Positions 16,761-24,835 of a stretch of DNA of 64,000 nucleotides are shown piece by piece. Position 1 is the first letter of the stretch; each line of letters opens with the position of its first letter. The translations under genes and the position numbers were made by a program. A model generated the notes under the pieces. That model saw only the letters and a list, made by a program, of their open reading frames with translations. It did no database searches and had not been told where the DNA came from. This DNA comes from VRUE01 sp963824215 (GTDB taxonomy: Bacteria > Actinomycetota > Thermoleophilia > Solirubrobacterales > 70-9): contig CAWGOE010000004.1 in the NCBI GenBank assembly GCA_963824215.1, positions 1 through 64,000 of the forward strand. Reading direction: 5' to 3'.

Positions 16761-18005
16761 TCAGTACCCCTCGATCGCGTACGGGTTGAGGATGGCGCCG
16801 CCTTGCAGGCGGTGCCGGTCGACCTCGTTGAGCCGGGCTAGGTCGCAGACCTCGTCCCATGCTTCCTCGATCGTTTCGATCTGCCGATCGACGATCGCGC
16901 GGGCTTCTTTCTCGCTCAGGAGGTAGATGGGAGCGCGGGCGATGCACGCGGCGACCTGGCTGAGGCGGAAGCCGTCGCGGCCGATTGCCATCGCCTGCGA
17001 AGCCTCCCCCCCGGCGTGGGGGAGGGGGCAGACGTCGTAGGCGGGAGTGAGAGTGAGTTCGGCGCCGTCCCAGAAAGCGGCGTGGTTGCGGGCGTGGTCG
17101 TCGGTGTTGCCGGCGAGGACGTTGAAAGTCAGGCGGGAGAAGAGCTCGCGCAGGGTCACTCTCGGCTCGGTGAACCGGGCGCGGATCTCGTCGGCAAGCG
17201 CCTCATAGCTCGCGTACCTGCCGCCCCACTCGTCGAGGCCGAGGATCGTCAGGGCCGAGACCAGGGCACGGCGCCCTCCGGGGGCCGGCCGGTCGAAACG
17301 CTCGACCAGCAGCACGTCCTTGCCCAGCGCCTCGCTCAGCTCGACCCTGGCCGCGTCGATGCCGGCGCGGCGGGCGAGCTCCATCGCGACGAACTCGCCC
17401 TTGACCACCGGAAAGGTGTCCGTGGCCGAGCTGAACTTGGCGATGAGGCGCCGAGGGCCGTCCGCGAGCAGGACCTTGGGACGAGCCCCGCCGATCGAGC
17501 TGCCGTGGAGGAGGGCCTGATCGAGGGCGGGGGACAACGGGACTCCCTCCTCCACCTTCTGCGCCGCTTCGGCCAGCTTGGCGAGCTGAGAAAGCTGCGC
17601 CTCCCCCTGTGAGCGGGGAACGTAGTCGGTGGGTGACGCCTGGAAGTCGAGGGCGCCGATCCGGTCGGAGCCGGATTCGAGCAGGTAGGCGAGCTCCGAC
17701 AGCTCGGCCGTGTCCGCGGCGTCACTGCCGACCCTATGGTTGAGGATCACCCGCTGCCCCCAGGCATCCGGACCAGCGTCGGCTATGCAGCCGGCGATCG
17801 TGCCGACAAGGGGCATGATCTGTCCACGGCGCAGCGGCAGCTCCGGCAGGTACAGCGGGATCCGCTCCTCCCGTTCGATGTAGCTGCGCCCGTAGGTGAA
17901 GGCGACGAGGTCGCCGATCTGGTCGAGGCGTCCGGCAACCACTGGATCGTCAGCCCCCGGAAGCCAGGTCCAGACGAAGGCCTCGCGGGGGTCAGAAGTC
18001 ATCAT
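16761..18005 (-). CDS. hipA: HipA-family serine/threonine kinase toxin
   Basis: The 414-aa product matches HipA kinases, which in the E. coli paradigm phosphorylate glutamyl-tRNA synthetase and cause growth arrest. Visible features are an N-terminal Couple_hipA-type domain (~5-100), a Gly-rich SSIGGARPK segment, the LIAKFSS kinase strand, and the catalytic/metal loop NVLAGNTDDHARNH followed by LTPAYDVCP. The start is set at ATG 18005 (MMTSDPREAF; ATG 18002 is equivalent). This overlaps the end of the antitoxin gene by 14 bp, as in hipBA operons. A longer in-frame extension upstream runs through the antitoxin in another frame and is unlikely to be used. Expression is probably autoregulated with HipB through the inverted repeat at 18335-18357. 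Confidence 0.88.
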   Translation of the reverse strand: MMTSDPREAFVWTWLPGADDPVVAGRLDQIGDLVAFTYGRSYIEREERIPLYLPELPLRRGQIMPLVGTIAGCIADAGPDAWGQRVILNHRVGSDAADTAELSELAYLLESGSDRIGALDFQASPTDYVPRSQGEAQLSQLAKLAEAAQKVEEGVPLSPALDQALLHGSSIGGARPKVLLADGPRRLIAKFSSATDTFPVVKGEFVAMELARRAGIDAARVELSEALGKDVLLVERFDRPAPGGRRALVSALTILGLDEWGGRYASYEALADEIRARFTEPRVTLRELFSRLTFNVLAGNTDDHARNHAAFWDGAELTLTPAYDVCPLPHAGGEASQAMAIGRDGFRLSQVAACIARAPIYLLSEKEARAIVDRQIETIEEAWDEVCDLARLNEVDRHRLQGGAILNPYAIEGY

Positions 18006-18321
18006 CGACGTCGCGCGGCTGGCGCACTCTCTCCGGGAGCACTGCGAGTCGATCCTCGACGCGCGCGGCCTCGACTTCCCGGCGCGAGCGATTCTCGTCG
18101 AAGAGCGGGACGCCGACCAGGGCCGCGGCCTCGAAGGCAATCCCAAGCCGCACACCGGGATCGCCATGTTCCACCTTCAGCATCGTCGCTTCGGTCACAC
18201 CGACCCGTTCGGCCAGCTCGGCGACCGTCCAGCGTCGCTGTCGTCGCTCCAGCCGTACGTTGGCGCCAAGGAGCTTTGCGGCTTCCACGGCGATGGGCGA
18301 GATGTTCTGACGCTGAGTCAT
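17992..18321 (-). CDS. hipB: HipB-like XRE-family antitoxin/repressor
   Basis: This 109-aa protein carries an XRE/HTH_3 DNA-binding domain (LGANVRLERRQRRWTVAELA, then GVTEATMLKVEHGDPGV, about residues 19-75). A charged C-terminal tail ends in DVDDDF. It sits directly upstream of hipA and overlaps it, the standard order for this toxin-antitoxin type. In the family the protein binds the kinase, neutralises it and represses the operon. The ATG is 14 bp from a candidate operator. The tail could be the kinase-contacting or protease-sensitive part, which is inference. Confidence 0.85.
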   Translation of the reverse strand: MTQRQNISPIAVEAAKLLGANVRLERRQRRWTVAELAERVGVTEATMLKVEHGDPGVRLGIAFEAAALVGVPLFDENRSRREVEAARVEDRLAVLPERVRQPRDVDDDF

Positions 18322-18334
18322 TCTGCAAAAAACT

Positions 18335-18357
18335 ATAGCTTAGATACGCCTAGCTAT
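18335..18357 (-). promoter_or_regulatory. Candidate HipB operator (inverted repeat)
   Basis: An ATAGCT / AGCTAT inverted repeat with 6-bp perfect arms and an 11-bp spacer lies 14-36 bp upstream of the hipB start, in an AT-rich patch unusual for this window. Position and symmetry fit autoregulation by HipB. No binding data are implied. Confidence 0.5.
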
Positions 18358-18446
18358 GGAAAAACGCAGATGAAACAGATCAGCACCGCGCGCCTGGCGC
18401 CGATGCAGGGTGTTGCGGCGACGCCTGCAGGGCGCCGCCGCCACGC

Positions 18447-18593
18447 CTACTCGAGTTTGCCGATCTTGAAGATCTTGGTGCCGCAGTCGGGGCAGACGCC
18501 TTGAATCGCCGGGCGACCGTTTTTCATGGTCACCTGTTTGGCGTCTTTGATCTCTACCTTCTTGCGCTCTTTGACGCAGTAACCCTCGGGCAT
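18447..18593 (-). CDS. Small DUF5679-type zinc-ribbon-like protein
   Basis: The 48-aa product has the DUF5679 pattern: YCVK near the N-terminus, then VTMKNGRPAI, GVCPDCGTKIFKIG and a short basic end. A good AAAGGAG ribosome site lies just upstream of the ATG. The second CPDC pair is intact, but the first knuckle is CVKE, so one expected Cys is replaced by Glu and zinc binding may be incomplete or altered. Function of the family is not established. The gene stands alone, with 122 bp before the next gene on the same strand. Confidence 0.75.
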   Translation of the reverse strand: MPEGYCVKERKKVEIKDAKQVTMKNGRPAIQGVCPDCGTKIFKIGKLE

Positions 18594-18715
18594 CGGGTCT
18601 CCTTTCGCTGCCGGTTTATCCGGCAAAGCTCGCGTTAGGCGCGAGGTGGATTGCGGAGAACGTAACGCAGGGCGGGGACGGGCAACACGCACAAACGTGC
18701 GTATTGCTACAAGCA

Positions 18716-19192
18716 CTACTTTCCGGCTTGCTCCGCTTCGGCTTCGGCGTTCTGCTCTTTTGCCTGTTCGAGCAGTTCCTGGATTCTGGCGCTGTCCGCC
18801 GAGCCGCCGTCCGTCGAGTCCTCGGTGGCATTGCCAGTGCCGCCCGGCGAGGCTCCGTCCGCTCCTACACCGCCCGTCGCATCGTTTCCCTCACCATTGG
18901 ACTTCGGCTTCGGCGACGGCTCAGGAGCGGGTGCCGGTTCCGTCGGCAAGACCGGTTCCGGCGCCGGGGCGCTCGCACCCCCTGCCGCTGCGTCGATCTG
19001 CGTTTCCAATTCCTGCTGCAGCTCCTGGACGTCGCTCTCGCTGACCGAGCTCTCGCGCGCGTCGATCGCGAGGTAGATCGCCGCGCCGCCGAGGCCGATC
19101 GCGATCACGGCGAGCGCGAGGAAGACGCGCGTGCGTTTGCCGAGCTTGCGCTCGACCTCTCCGATCCAGGCCCGCAGTCCCTCCAGCGACAT
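18716..19192 (-). CDS. Single-pass membrane protein with acidic Pro/Gly-rich tail
   Basis: The 158-aa product has a short cytoplasmic N-terminus with charged residues and one hydrophobic segment (about 23-42, FLALAVIAIGLGGAAIYLA). A short heptad-like stretch (SDVQELQQELETQID) comes next, followed by a long low-complexity region rich in Pro, Glu, Gly, Ser and Asn, and an Ala/Glu helix at the end. I recognise no family. The layout suggests a bitopic protein with an exposed tail. It is divergent from the thiolase gene at 19307. Confidence 0.65.
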   Translation of the reverse strand: MSLEGLRAWIGEVERKLGKRTRVFLALAVIAIGLGGAAIYLAIDARESSVSESDVQELQQELETQIDAAAGGASAPAPEPVLPTEPAPAPEPSPKPKSNGEGNDATGGVGADGASPGGTGNATEDSTDGGSADSARIQELLEQAKEQNAEAEAEQAGK

Positions 19193-19306
19193 CGCTCTAA
19201 CTTAATCGAGAACCGCGCCGGGCTGCCGGGTCAAATACCCTGCGGTTCGCGCTTCCCATCGGGAACGCCCCGACTTCCCACCCCAGAGACCCAAGGAGAT
19301 CCGCAG

Positions 19307-20464
19307 ATGCCCGAGGCCGTAATCGTCGACACCATCCGCACGCCGATCGGCCGTGCCTTCAAGGGCTCGCTGGCCCAGCTGCGCCCCGACGAGATGGGCG
19401 CTTACGTCGTCGACGAGCTGCTCAAGCGCAATCCCGAGGTCGACCCGGCCCTGGTCGAAGACCTCTTCTGCGGCTGCGGCATGCCGCAGGGCCTGCAGGC
19501 GTTCAACATCGGCCGCATCATCTCGCTGCTCTCCGAGAAGCTGCCGCAGGAGGTCAACGGGGTCACGGTCTCCCGCTACTGCTCCTCCAGCCTCGACGCG
19601 ATCCGCCACGCCGGTAACGCGATCAAGGCCGGCGAGGGCGACGTCTACATCGCCGCCGGGGTCGAGTGGGTGAGCCGCTACAACGAGCGCACCGAGCCCG
19701 CCGGCGCCGCCGATCAGAACGAGAACCTGCAGGGCTCGGGCGGCCAGCCCAACGCCTACATCGAGATGGGCAAGACCGCGGTCAACGTCGCCGAAAGGTA
19801 CGAGGTCAGCCGCGCCGACATGGACAAGTTCGCGCAGCGCTCCCAGGAACTGGCCGTGCAGTCCCAGGAGGACGGCTTCTTCGACCGCGAGATCGTCCCG
19901 GTGAAGCTGCCCGACGGGACCGAGGTCGGCAAGGACGACGGCCCCCGCGCCTCCTCGACCCTGGAGAAGCTCTCGCAGCTGGAGGAGTCCTTCGGCGGCG
20001 GCGGCGTCACCGCCGGCAACTCCTGCCCGCTCAACGACGGCGCCGCCGCGGTGCTCTTGATGAGCGACGCCAAGGCCAAGGAGCTGGGCCTGACCCCGCG
20101 CGCCCGCATCGTCACCGCCGCCACCTACGGCAACGAGCCCGAGTACATGGGCGTCGCCCCGATCGGCGCCGTCAAGAAGGTGCTGGAGCGGTCGGGAATG
20201 ACGATGGACGACGTCGACACGGTCGAGCTAAACGAGGCCTTCGCTGCCCAGGTGATCCCGATCATGGACGAGTGCGACATCGCCCCGGAGAAGCTCAACA
20301 CCCACGGCGGCGCGATCGCCCTCGGCCACCCCTTCGGCATGACCGGCGCCCGCATCATGGGCACCCTGCTCAACGTGATGGAGACCGACGATCACCAGAT
20401 CGGGATCGAGACGATGTGCGTGGCCGGCGGTCAGGGCAAGGCGATGCTGGTCGAAAGGCTCTAG
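19307..20464 (+). CDS. Acetyl-CoA C-acyltransferase (thiolase)
   Basis: The 385-aa protein is a full-length thiolase. The nucleophilic Cys is residue 92 in VSRYCSSSLDAI. The C-terminal half carries the expected NEAFAAQ, GGAIALGHPFGMTGAR and MCVAGGQGKAM motifs, which bring the second His and Cys. It catalyses the thiolytic step of fatty-acid beta-oxidation or the reverse condensation, in the cytoplasm. The start at 19307 (MPEAVIVD) has an AAGGAG ribosome site ~8 bp upstream; longer forms in this frame lack thiolase sequence. Its stop overlaps that of the convergent gene at a CTAG palindrome. A dehydrogenase/hydratase partner is at 53012, far away. Confidence 0.93.
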   Translation: MPEAVIVDTIRTPIGRAFKGSLAQLRPDEMGAYVVDELLKRNPEVDPALVEDLFCGCGMPQGLQAFNIGRIISLLSEKLPQEVNGVTVSRYCSSSLDAIRHAGNAIKAGEGDVYIAAGVEWVSRYNERTEPAGAADQNENLQGSGGQPNAYIEMGKTAVNVAERYEVSRADMDKFAQRSQELAVQSQEDGFFDREIVPVKLPDGTEVGKDDGPRASSTLEKLSQLEESFGGGGVTAGNSCPLNDGAAAVLLMSDAKAKELGLTPRARIVTAATYGNEPEYMGVAPIGAVKKVLERSGMTMDDVDTVELNEAFAAQVIPIMDECDIAPEKLNTHGGAIALGHPFGMTGARIMGTLLNVMETDDHQIGIETMCVAGGQGKAMLVERL

Positions 20465-21309
20465 GTCGACCCTCTTTCGAGCTCAGCGAAGAAGCGAGCT
20501 GAAGCGTCCACCGCGTCGGCGCGTAGCAGGGCCTCGTTTGCCTCGGGGTCGATCATAAGGGCCTGCTCCGCGTAAAAACGAGGGCCATCGTCCGTCGGGC
20601 GCCGATAGCGCTCCCGCACCTCGAGGAAAGTCGTGCGCAGTTGCTGCACCGCGTCGGCCAGGGGGCCCTGACGCAGCCGTTGTGCAGCCTGCTCCGGACC
20701 GCCAGCGCGGTTGTAAAGCAGGACATACGCGAGGTCGTAGTAGTCCTTTGCCGCAGATCTGGTGCGAACGGTGACGCACTTGGAGATCAGATAGCCCTCC
20801 AGGCCGGCGAATCGGGCGGCGACGGTAGTGGAAGTCCCATCGGCTAGAACGCCTTTTAGCTCCCTCCACTCGTAGTCGCGGGCGACGTAGCCGGTTCCTC
20901 GCAGGTTGGCGGCGGCCAGCTCTCGACAGCCTGCGGGGCGGATGCACTCCCGATTGCGCTGATCGTCCAGGTCGCAAAGGAACTCGATCAGGACCGGATA
21001 ACCATCGACCGCGCCTTTCCATCGCCACCCATCCTCGTTCGGGTCGGGAGAGAAGTCGAGATGCGTCAAGGCGCGCTCGACCTGGCTGAGATCGCCGTCT
21101 GGGTTCACGTGCGTGATCAGCAGCAGATCGACGTCGGTGGTGCCGAGATGCTGAGGGACCGGCACAGGACCACCCCCAGCCAGCGTCTCGGGGACCAGTC
21201 CGCCGAGAACGACGACAAACGGCTGCTCACCTTCGAGCTCATGCAGCAGCCAGATCAGCGCCTTCTCGGCACGGGTCCTTGCCTGAGGTGAGCGGGGAAA
21301 ATCAGCCAT
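20461..21309 (-). CDS. AbiEii-like nucleotidyltransferase (candidate toxin)
   Basis: This 282-aa protein has the DNA polymerase beta-like nucleotidyltransferase signature: a Gly-Gly (VVLGGLVPETLAG) followed by an acidic pair (GTTDVDLLL, about residues 57-65). A helical C-terminal part contains KDYYDLAYVLL, reminiscent of the AbiEii/MNT group. It overlaps the 3' end of the upstream gene by 8 bp, so the two are co-expressed. In type IV AbiE systems the nucleotidyltransferase is the toxin and the upstream winged-helix protein the antitoxin. The pairing here fits that, but similarity to canonical AbiEii is inferred from motifs and order only. The alternative is a housekeeping nucleotidyltransferase. 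Confidence 0.6.
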   Translation of the reverse strand: MADFPRSPQARTRAEKALIWLLHELEGEQPFVVVLGGLVPETLAGGGPVPVPQHLGTTDVDLLLITHVNPDGDLSQVERALTHLDFSPDPNEDGWRWKGAVDGYPVLIEFLCDLDDQRNRECIRPAGCRELAAANLRGTGYVARDYEWRELKGVLADGTSTTVAARFAGLEGYLISKCVTVRTRSAAKDYYDLAYVLLYNRAGGPEQAAQRLRQGPLADAVQQLRTTFLEVRERYRRPTDDGPRFYAEQALMIDPEANEALLRADAVDASARFFAELERGST

Positions 21310-22351
21310 GGTGGGGATGCAGTGGATCGATCAGCTCTCGCTTGACATGGTCTGCGGCATCCTGGCCGCGTGCGCCAAAGGACGAGAGGTCGGCGTACAG
21401 TCGCGGCGGGCTGACGACAGGGGCGCCCTGGTAGCGCCCGCGCAGTCTCAACATCCTCGGGTCGCCCCGCCAGAAGGTCACCCGGGCGCCCTCGCTTACC
21501 TCGCGTAGCCCTCCCTCAGCGATGCTCGCGCTAAGCGGTCCCGCGAAGTCATCCTCGGACACGTAGACGTGGAGGCTCGGGACTGCGGTCATCAGTGGCG
21601 CCACCAGCTCCAAGCCGGCCCAGCCGCTCAGCGCCCAGTCGACATGCCGATCCAGGGCTGGCCGGAGATCGGTCTCGAAGAGTCCCAGCGGATCCTGAGT
21701 AGCCCTATGCGCGAGCCGGGTTACCCTCTGCCGCTCACCGTTCGCTACGGCGAAGGCTGCCAGTAGCCCGTCTGGATTCACAAGCGACCGGTGCGCGCCA
21801 CGACCACGCGCCGGTCCTCGCTTCTCCGTCCACCCCTGCCCGTCGAACCCCTGCAGAACGGTGGCGGTTTGGGGCACGGACCAACCGCTGGCGTCCGCGA
21901 GCTCGGGAATTCGCAGGGGTTTGTCGGTTCGGGCGATAAGGAGCTCGGCGATGCCGAGCGCCGAGGGCGACCAGTGAAAGCCAGAGCGCTGCAGAGCCGG
22001 CAGTCGAGGTTCCCGAATGAGGATGATCCCCTCGGGTCCGATGATGCGTGCCTGCCCGGCCTCGTCGGCCCAGTTGACCGCTTGCTCGCGCAGCCACTCG
22101 ATCGCGCCGGGGGAAAGGCGACGCGCAAGAACGACCAGGTTCTCGGGTCTGGGCCTCGGGATTCCGGCTATGACACGGCGCACGTCGTCTGGCCAGCCCT
22201 CCCCGACCCACTTAACCTGGATCGAGATCTCAGCTCCGTCGCGCAGACGCACGATGAAATCGGCGCCAGGGTCATTGGCCGGCGCAAGGACAACTGACAC
22301 CCCGTCGAAGGCCGACGAGAGGATCGATTGCAGCCGTTTCTCTGCTTTCAT
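21302..22351 (-). CDS. AbiEi-like winged-helix protein with nuclease-like N-terminal region (candidate antitoxin)
   Basis: The 349-aa product can be read in three parts. Residues ~1-110 look like a restriction-endonuclease-like fold: an early Asp in GADFIV, then ISIQVKWVG, which resembles the Q/E-x-K of PD-(D/E)XK enzymes. Residues ~130-200 look like a winged helix (LRIPELADASGWS, VPQTATVLQGFDGQGWTEK). The C-terminal part resembles AbiEi antitoxins and ends with PPRLYADLSSFGARGQDAA. The gene overlaps the nucleotidyltransferase by 8 bp. The start is preceded by an AT-rich tract, unlike the surrounding DNA, with ATGCT/AGCAT repeats that may form an operator. No homology search supports these assignments; they rest on motif reading. 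Confidence 0.55.
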   Translation of the reverse strand: MKAEKRLQSILSSAFDGVSVVLAPANDPGADFIVRLRDGAEISIQVKWVGEGWPDDVRRVIAGIPRPRPENLVVLARRLSPGAIEWLREQAVNWADEAGQARIIGPEGIILIREPRLPALQRSGFHWSPSALGIAELLIARTDKPLRIPELADASGWSVPQTATVLQGFDGQGWTEKRGPARGRGAHRSLVNPDGLLAAFAVANGERQRVTRLAHRATQDPLGLFETDLRPALDRHVDWALSGWAGLELVAPLMTAVPSLHVYVSEDDFAGPLSASIAEGGLREVSEGARVTFWRGDPRMLRLRGRYQGAPVVSPPRLYADLSSFGARGQDAADHVKRELIDPLHPHHG

Positions 22352-22416
22352 GCTTTTTCTACTGTACCAGCATAAAAAAGAAAATAGAAGAAAAAGAAAG
22401 GATGTAGGTTCAATTG

Positions 22417-23331
22417 GTGAGCTTGGAGACGATCACCTATAGAACCGACGGGCGGGTCGCCCGCATCACCCTGAACCGGCCCGAGCGCGGCAACGGGATC
22501 GTGCCGCGGATGCCGGCCGAGCTTGCCGCCTGCGTCGAGCGGGCGAACCTCGACCCTGAGGTCCACGTGATTGCCCTCGCCGGCAACGGCAGCGGCTTCT
22601 GCGGCGGCTACGACCTGGTCGCCTCGGCCGAGGGCGATATGAGCGGGCTTGGCGGGGTTGAGGCGCCGGCTGGCTCGCCGGTCGACCCGGCGACGATCGG
22701 CGCCAACCACGCGCCGGAGTCGAACTGGGATCCGGTCACCGACTTCCAGTTCATGTCGCGCAACGTGCGCGGCTTCATGAGCCTCTTCCACTCCGAGAAG
22801 CCGGTGCTCTGCAAGGTGCACGGCTACTGCGTCGCCGGCGGCACCGACATGGCGCTCTGCTCCGATCTACTGGTGATCGGCGCTGACGCCAAGATCGGCT
22901 ACCCGCCGGCGCGGGTCTGGGGCTCGCCGACGACGGCGATGTGGGCGGCGCGGCTGGGGCCGATGCGGGCCAAGCGACTGCTCTTGACCGGCGACTCGCT
23001 GAGCGGCGAGCAGGCGGCGGAGTGGGGGCTGGCAACGGAGGCGGCGCCGCCCGAGCAGCTAGACGAGCGCTTCGAGGCGCTCGTGGAGCGCGTTGCGCGG
23101 CTGCCGATCAACCAGCTGGTGATGATGAAGATGCTCGTGAACCAGTCGCTCTACTCGCAGGGGCTGCACCAGACGCAGCTGCTCGGCACCTTCTTCGACG
23201 GCATCGCCCGCCATACCGAGGAGGGTCACGACTTCGTCCGCCGCGCTGCTGAGGGGGGCTTCAAGCAGGCTGTGCGGGAACGCGATGAGCCATTCAACGA
23301 CTACGGTCTCGGGGGCTTCGGTGTCGAGTAG
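22417..23331 (+). CDS. Enoyl-CoA hydratase/isomerase (crotonase) family protein
   Basis: The 304-aa protein is a crotonase, with LNRPERGNGI at the N-terminus, the oxyanion loop GNGSGFCGGYDL and the KVHGYCVAGGTDMALCSDLL segment. A GTG at 22417 (MSLETITY) is preferred; TTG at 22414 is possible, and a GAAAGGA ribosome site lies at ~22396. The two glutamates used by true hydratases appear to be replaced: Asp in GGTDMALC, and Ala in GYPPARVWG where PEI is usual. Water addition is therefore doubtful, and it may be an isomerase, thioesterase-like or other crotonase. The next gene starts inside its 3' end (47-bp overlap), pointing to co-translation with the flavin monooxygenase. Confidence 0.87.
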   Translation: MSLETITYRTDGRVARITLNRPERGNGIVPRMPAELAACVERANLDPEVHVIALAGNGSGFCGGYDLVASAEGDMSGLGGVEAPAGSPVDPATIGANHAPESNWDPVTDFQFMSRNVRGFMSLFHSEKPVLCKVHGYCVAGGTDMALCSDLLVIGADAKIGYPPARVWGSPTTAMWAARLGPMRAKRLLLTGDSLSGEQAAEWGLATEAAPPEQLDERFEALVERVARLPINQLVMMKMLVNQSLYSQGLHQTQLLGTFFDGIARHTEEGHDFVRRAAEGGFKQAVRERDEPFNDYGLGGFGVE

Positions 23332-24823
23332 CAACCGGGCGAACGGAGGATCGGGACGCTCGATCGCAATCGTCGGCGGCGGTTTCGGCGGGGTCGGGGC
23401 GGCGGTGATGCTGAGACGCGCAGGCTACGAGGACGTCACCGTCTTCGAGAAAGGCGAGCGGGTCGGCGGGGTCTGGAACCACAACACTTACCCCGGCGCG
23501 GCCTGCGACGTGCCCTCGCATCTCTACGAGTTCTCCTTCGCGCCCAACCGCTGGTCGCGCCGCTACGCCCCCCAGGCGGAGATCCAGGCCTACGTCGAGG
23601 GCGTCGCCCGTCACTTCGGCGTGCTCGACAGGATCCACACCGGGGTCGAAGTGAAGAGCGCCCGCTGGGACGAGGGGCGTGGCCGCTGGGTGCTGGAGAC
23701 CAGCGCCGGCCCACACGCGGCCGAGCTCCTGCTCACCGCCTGTGGCCAGCTCTCGGTGCCGAAGACCCCGCCGATCCCGGGCCTGGAGAGCTTCGACGGC
23801 CCCGCCTTCCACACCGCCGAGTGGCGCCACGACGTTGACCTGAGCGGCAAGCGGGTCGCCGTGATCGGCACCGGCTGCAGCGCGATCCAGGTCGTTCCCG
23901 CAATCCAGCCCGAAGTCGGCCGGCTCGACGTTTACCAGCGTTCTCCCGGTTGGACGATCCCGAAGATGGACTACGCCTACCCGGACTGGGCCCACGACCT
24001 CTTCAAGCGGGTGCCGGCGGTGCGCCGGCTCGACCGCGCTCTGATCTTCGGCCTGATGGAGCTGGGCGCCGCGGCGATGACGCGCCACCGCTGGATGCTT
24101 CCCGCCTTCCGCGCCGCCGCCCGCCGTCAGATCACGGCAGCGATCGAGGACCCCGAGTTGCGTCGCAAGCTGATGCCGAGCGACGAGCTCGGCTGCAAGC
24201 GGACGATGCTCACCGACGACTGGTATCCGGCCCTGGCTCAGCCGAACGTCGAGCTGGTCTCCGAGCGGATCGCCGCGGTGACCGCAACCGGTATTCGCGA
24301 CGGAACCGGCGTCGAGCGGCCGGCCGATGTGCTCGTCCTTGCGACCGGCTTCGCCAGCCACGCCTTCGTCGCGCCGATGGAGATCGCCGGTCGCGATGGG
24401 CGCCGGCTCGCCGAGGAGTGGGCCGAGGTGGCTCGTGCCTACCTCGGCCTCAGCGTCCCCGGCTTTCCCAACATGTTCCTGCTCTACGGGCCGAACACGA
24501 ACGGCGGCACCGGCTCGGTCATCTACACGATCGAGGCCGGCGTCGAGCACGCGATCGCCGCGCTGCGCGAGCTGGACCGGGCTGAGGCGAGGCAGATCGA
24601 GGTGCGCCGCGAGGCGGCCGAGCGCTTCGATCGCGAGCTGCGCTCCGCTCTGGAGGGCACCGTCTGGCACAGCGGCTGCACCAACTGGTACGTCGACGAG
24701 AACGGCAACGACCCCAGTCAGTGGCCGTGGCTGTGGAGCACCTACCGGCGGCGTACGGCCCGCCTCGAGTCCAGCGCCTACGAATTTGGCGGGGCGCCGG
24801 TTGCGGCAACTGCCCTCGGGTAG
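23285..24823 (+). CDS. Flavin-containing monooxygenase, Baeyer-Villiger type
   Basis: The 512-aa protein has an N-terminal FAD fold (IVGGGFGGVGAAVMLRRAGY), then ERVGGVWNHNTYPGAACDV. A BVMO-like fingerprint (FDGPAFHTAEWRHD) and an NADPH fold (VAVIGTGCSAIQVVPAI) follow, with ATGF near the end. Such enzymes insert oxygen next to ketones or oxidise heteroatoms, using NADPH and O2. ATG at 23285 overlaps the crotonase gene; GTG at 23321 is a later alternative, and the first ~20 residues are Ser/Thr-rich and not conserved-looking. The cluster crotonase, monooxygenase, thioesterase suggests degradation of a cyclic or branched acyl compound, which is inference. Confidence 0.88.
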   Translation: MSHSTTTVSGASVSSSNRANGGSGRSIAIVGGGFGGVGAAVMLRRAGYEDVTVFEKGERVGGVWNHNTYPGAACDVPSHLYEFSFAPNRWSRRYAPQAEIQAYVEGVARHFGVLDRIHTGVEVKSARWDEGRGRWVLETSAGPHAAELLLTACGQLSVPKTPPIPGLESFDGPAFHTAEWRHDVDLSGKRVAVIGTGCSAIQVVPAIQPEVGRLDVYQRSPGWTIPKMDYAYPDWAHDLFKRVPAVRRLDRALIFGLMELGAAAMTRHRWMLPAFRAAARRQITAAIEDPELRRKLMPSDELGCKRTMLTDDWYPALAQPNVELVSERIAAVTATGIRDGTGVERPADVLVLATGFASHAFVAPMEIAGRDGRRLAEEWAEVARAYLGLSVPGFPNMFLLYGPNTNGGTGSVIYTIEAGVEHAIAALRELDRAEARQIEVRREAAERFDRELRSALEGTVWHSGCTNWYVDENGNDPSQWPWLWSTYRRRTARLESSAYEFGGAPVAATALG

Positions 24824-24835
24824 GGTCACGCCGCG

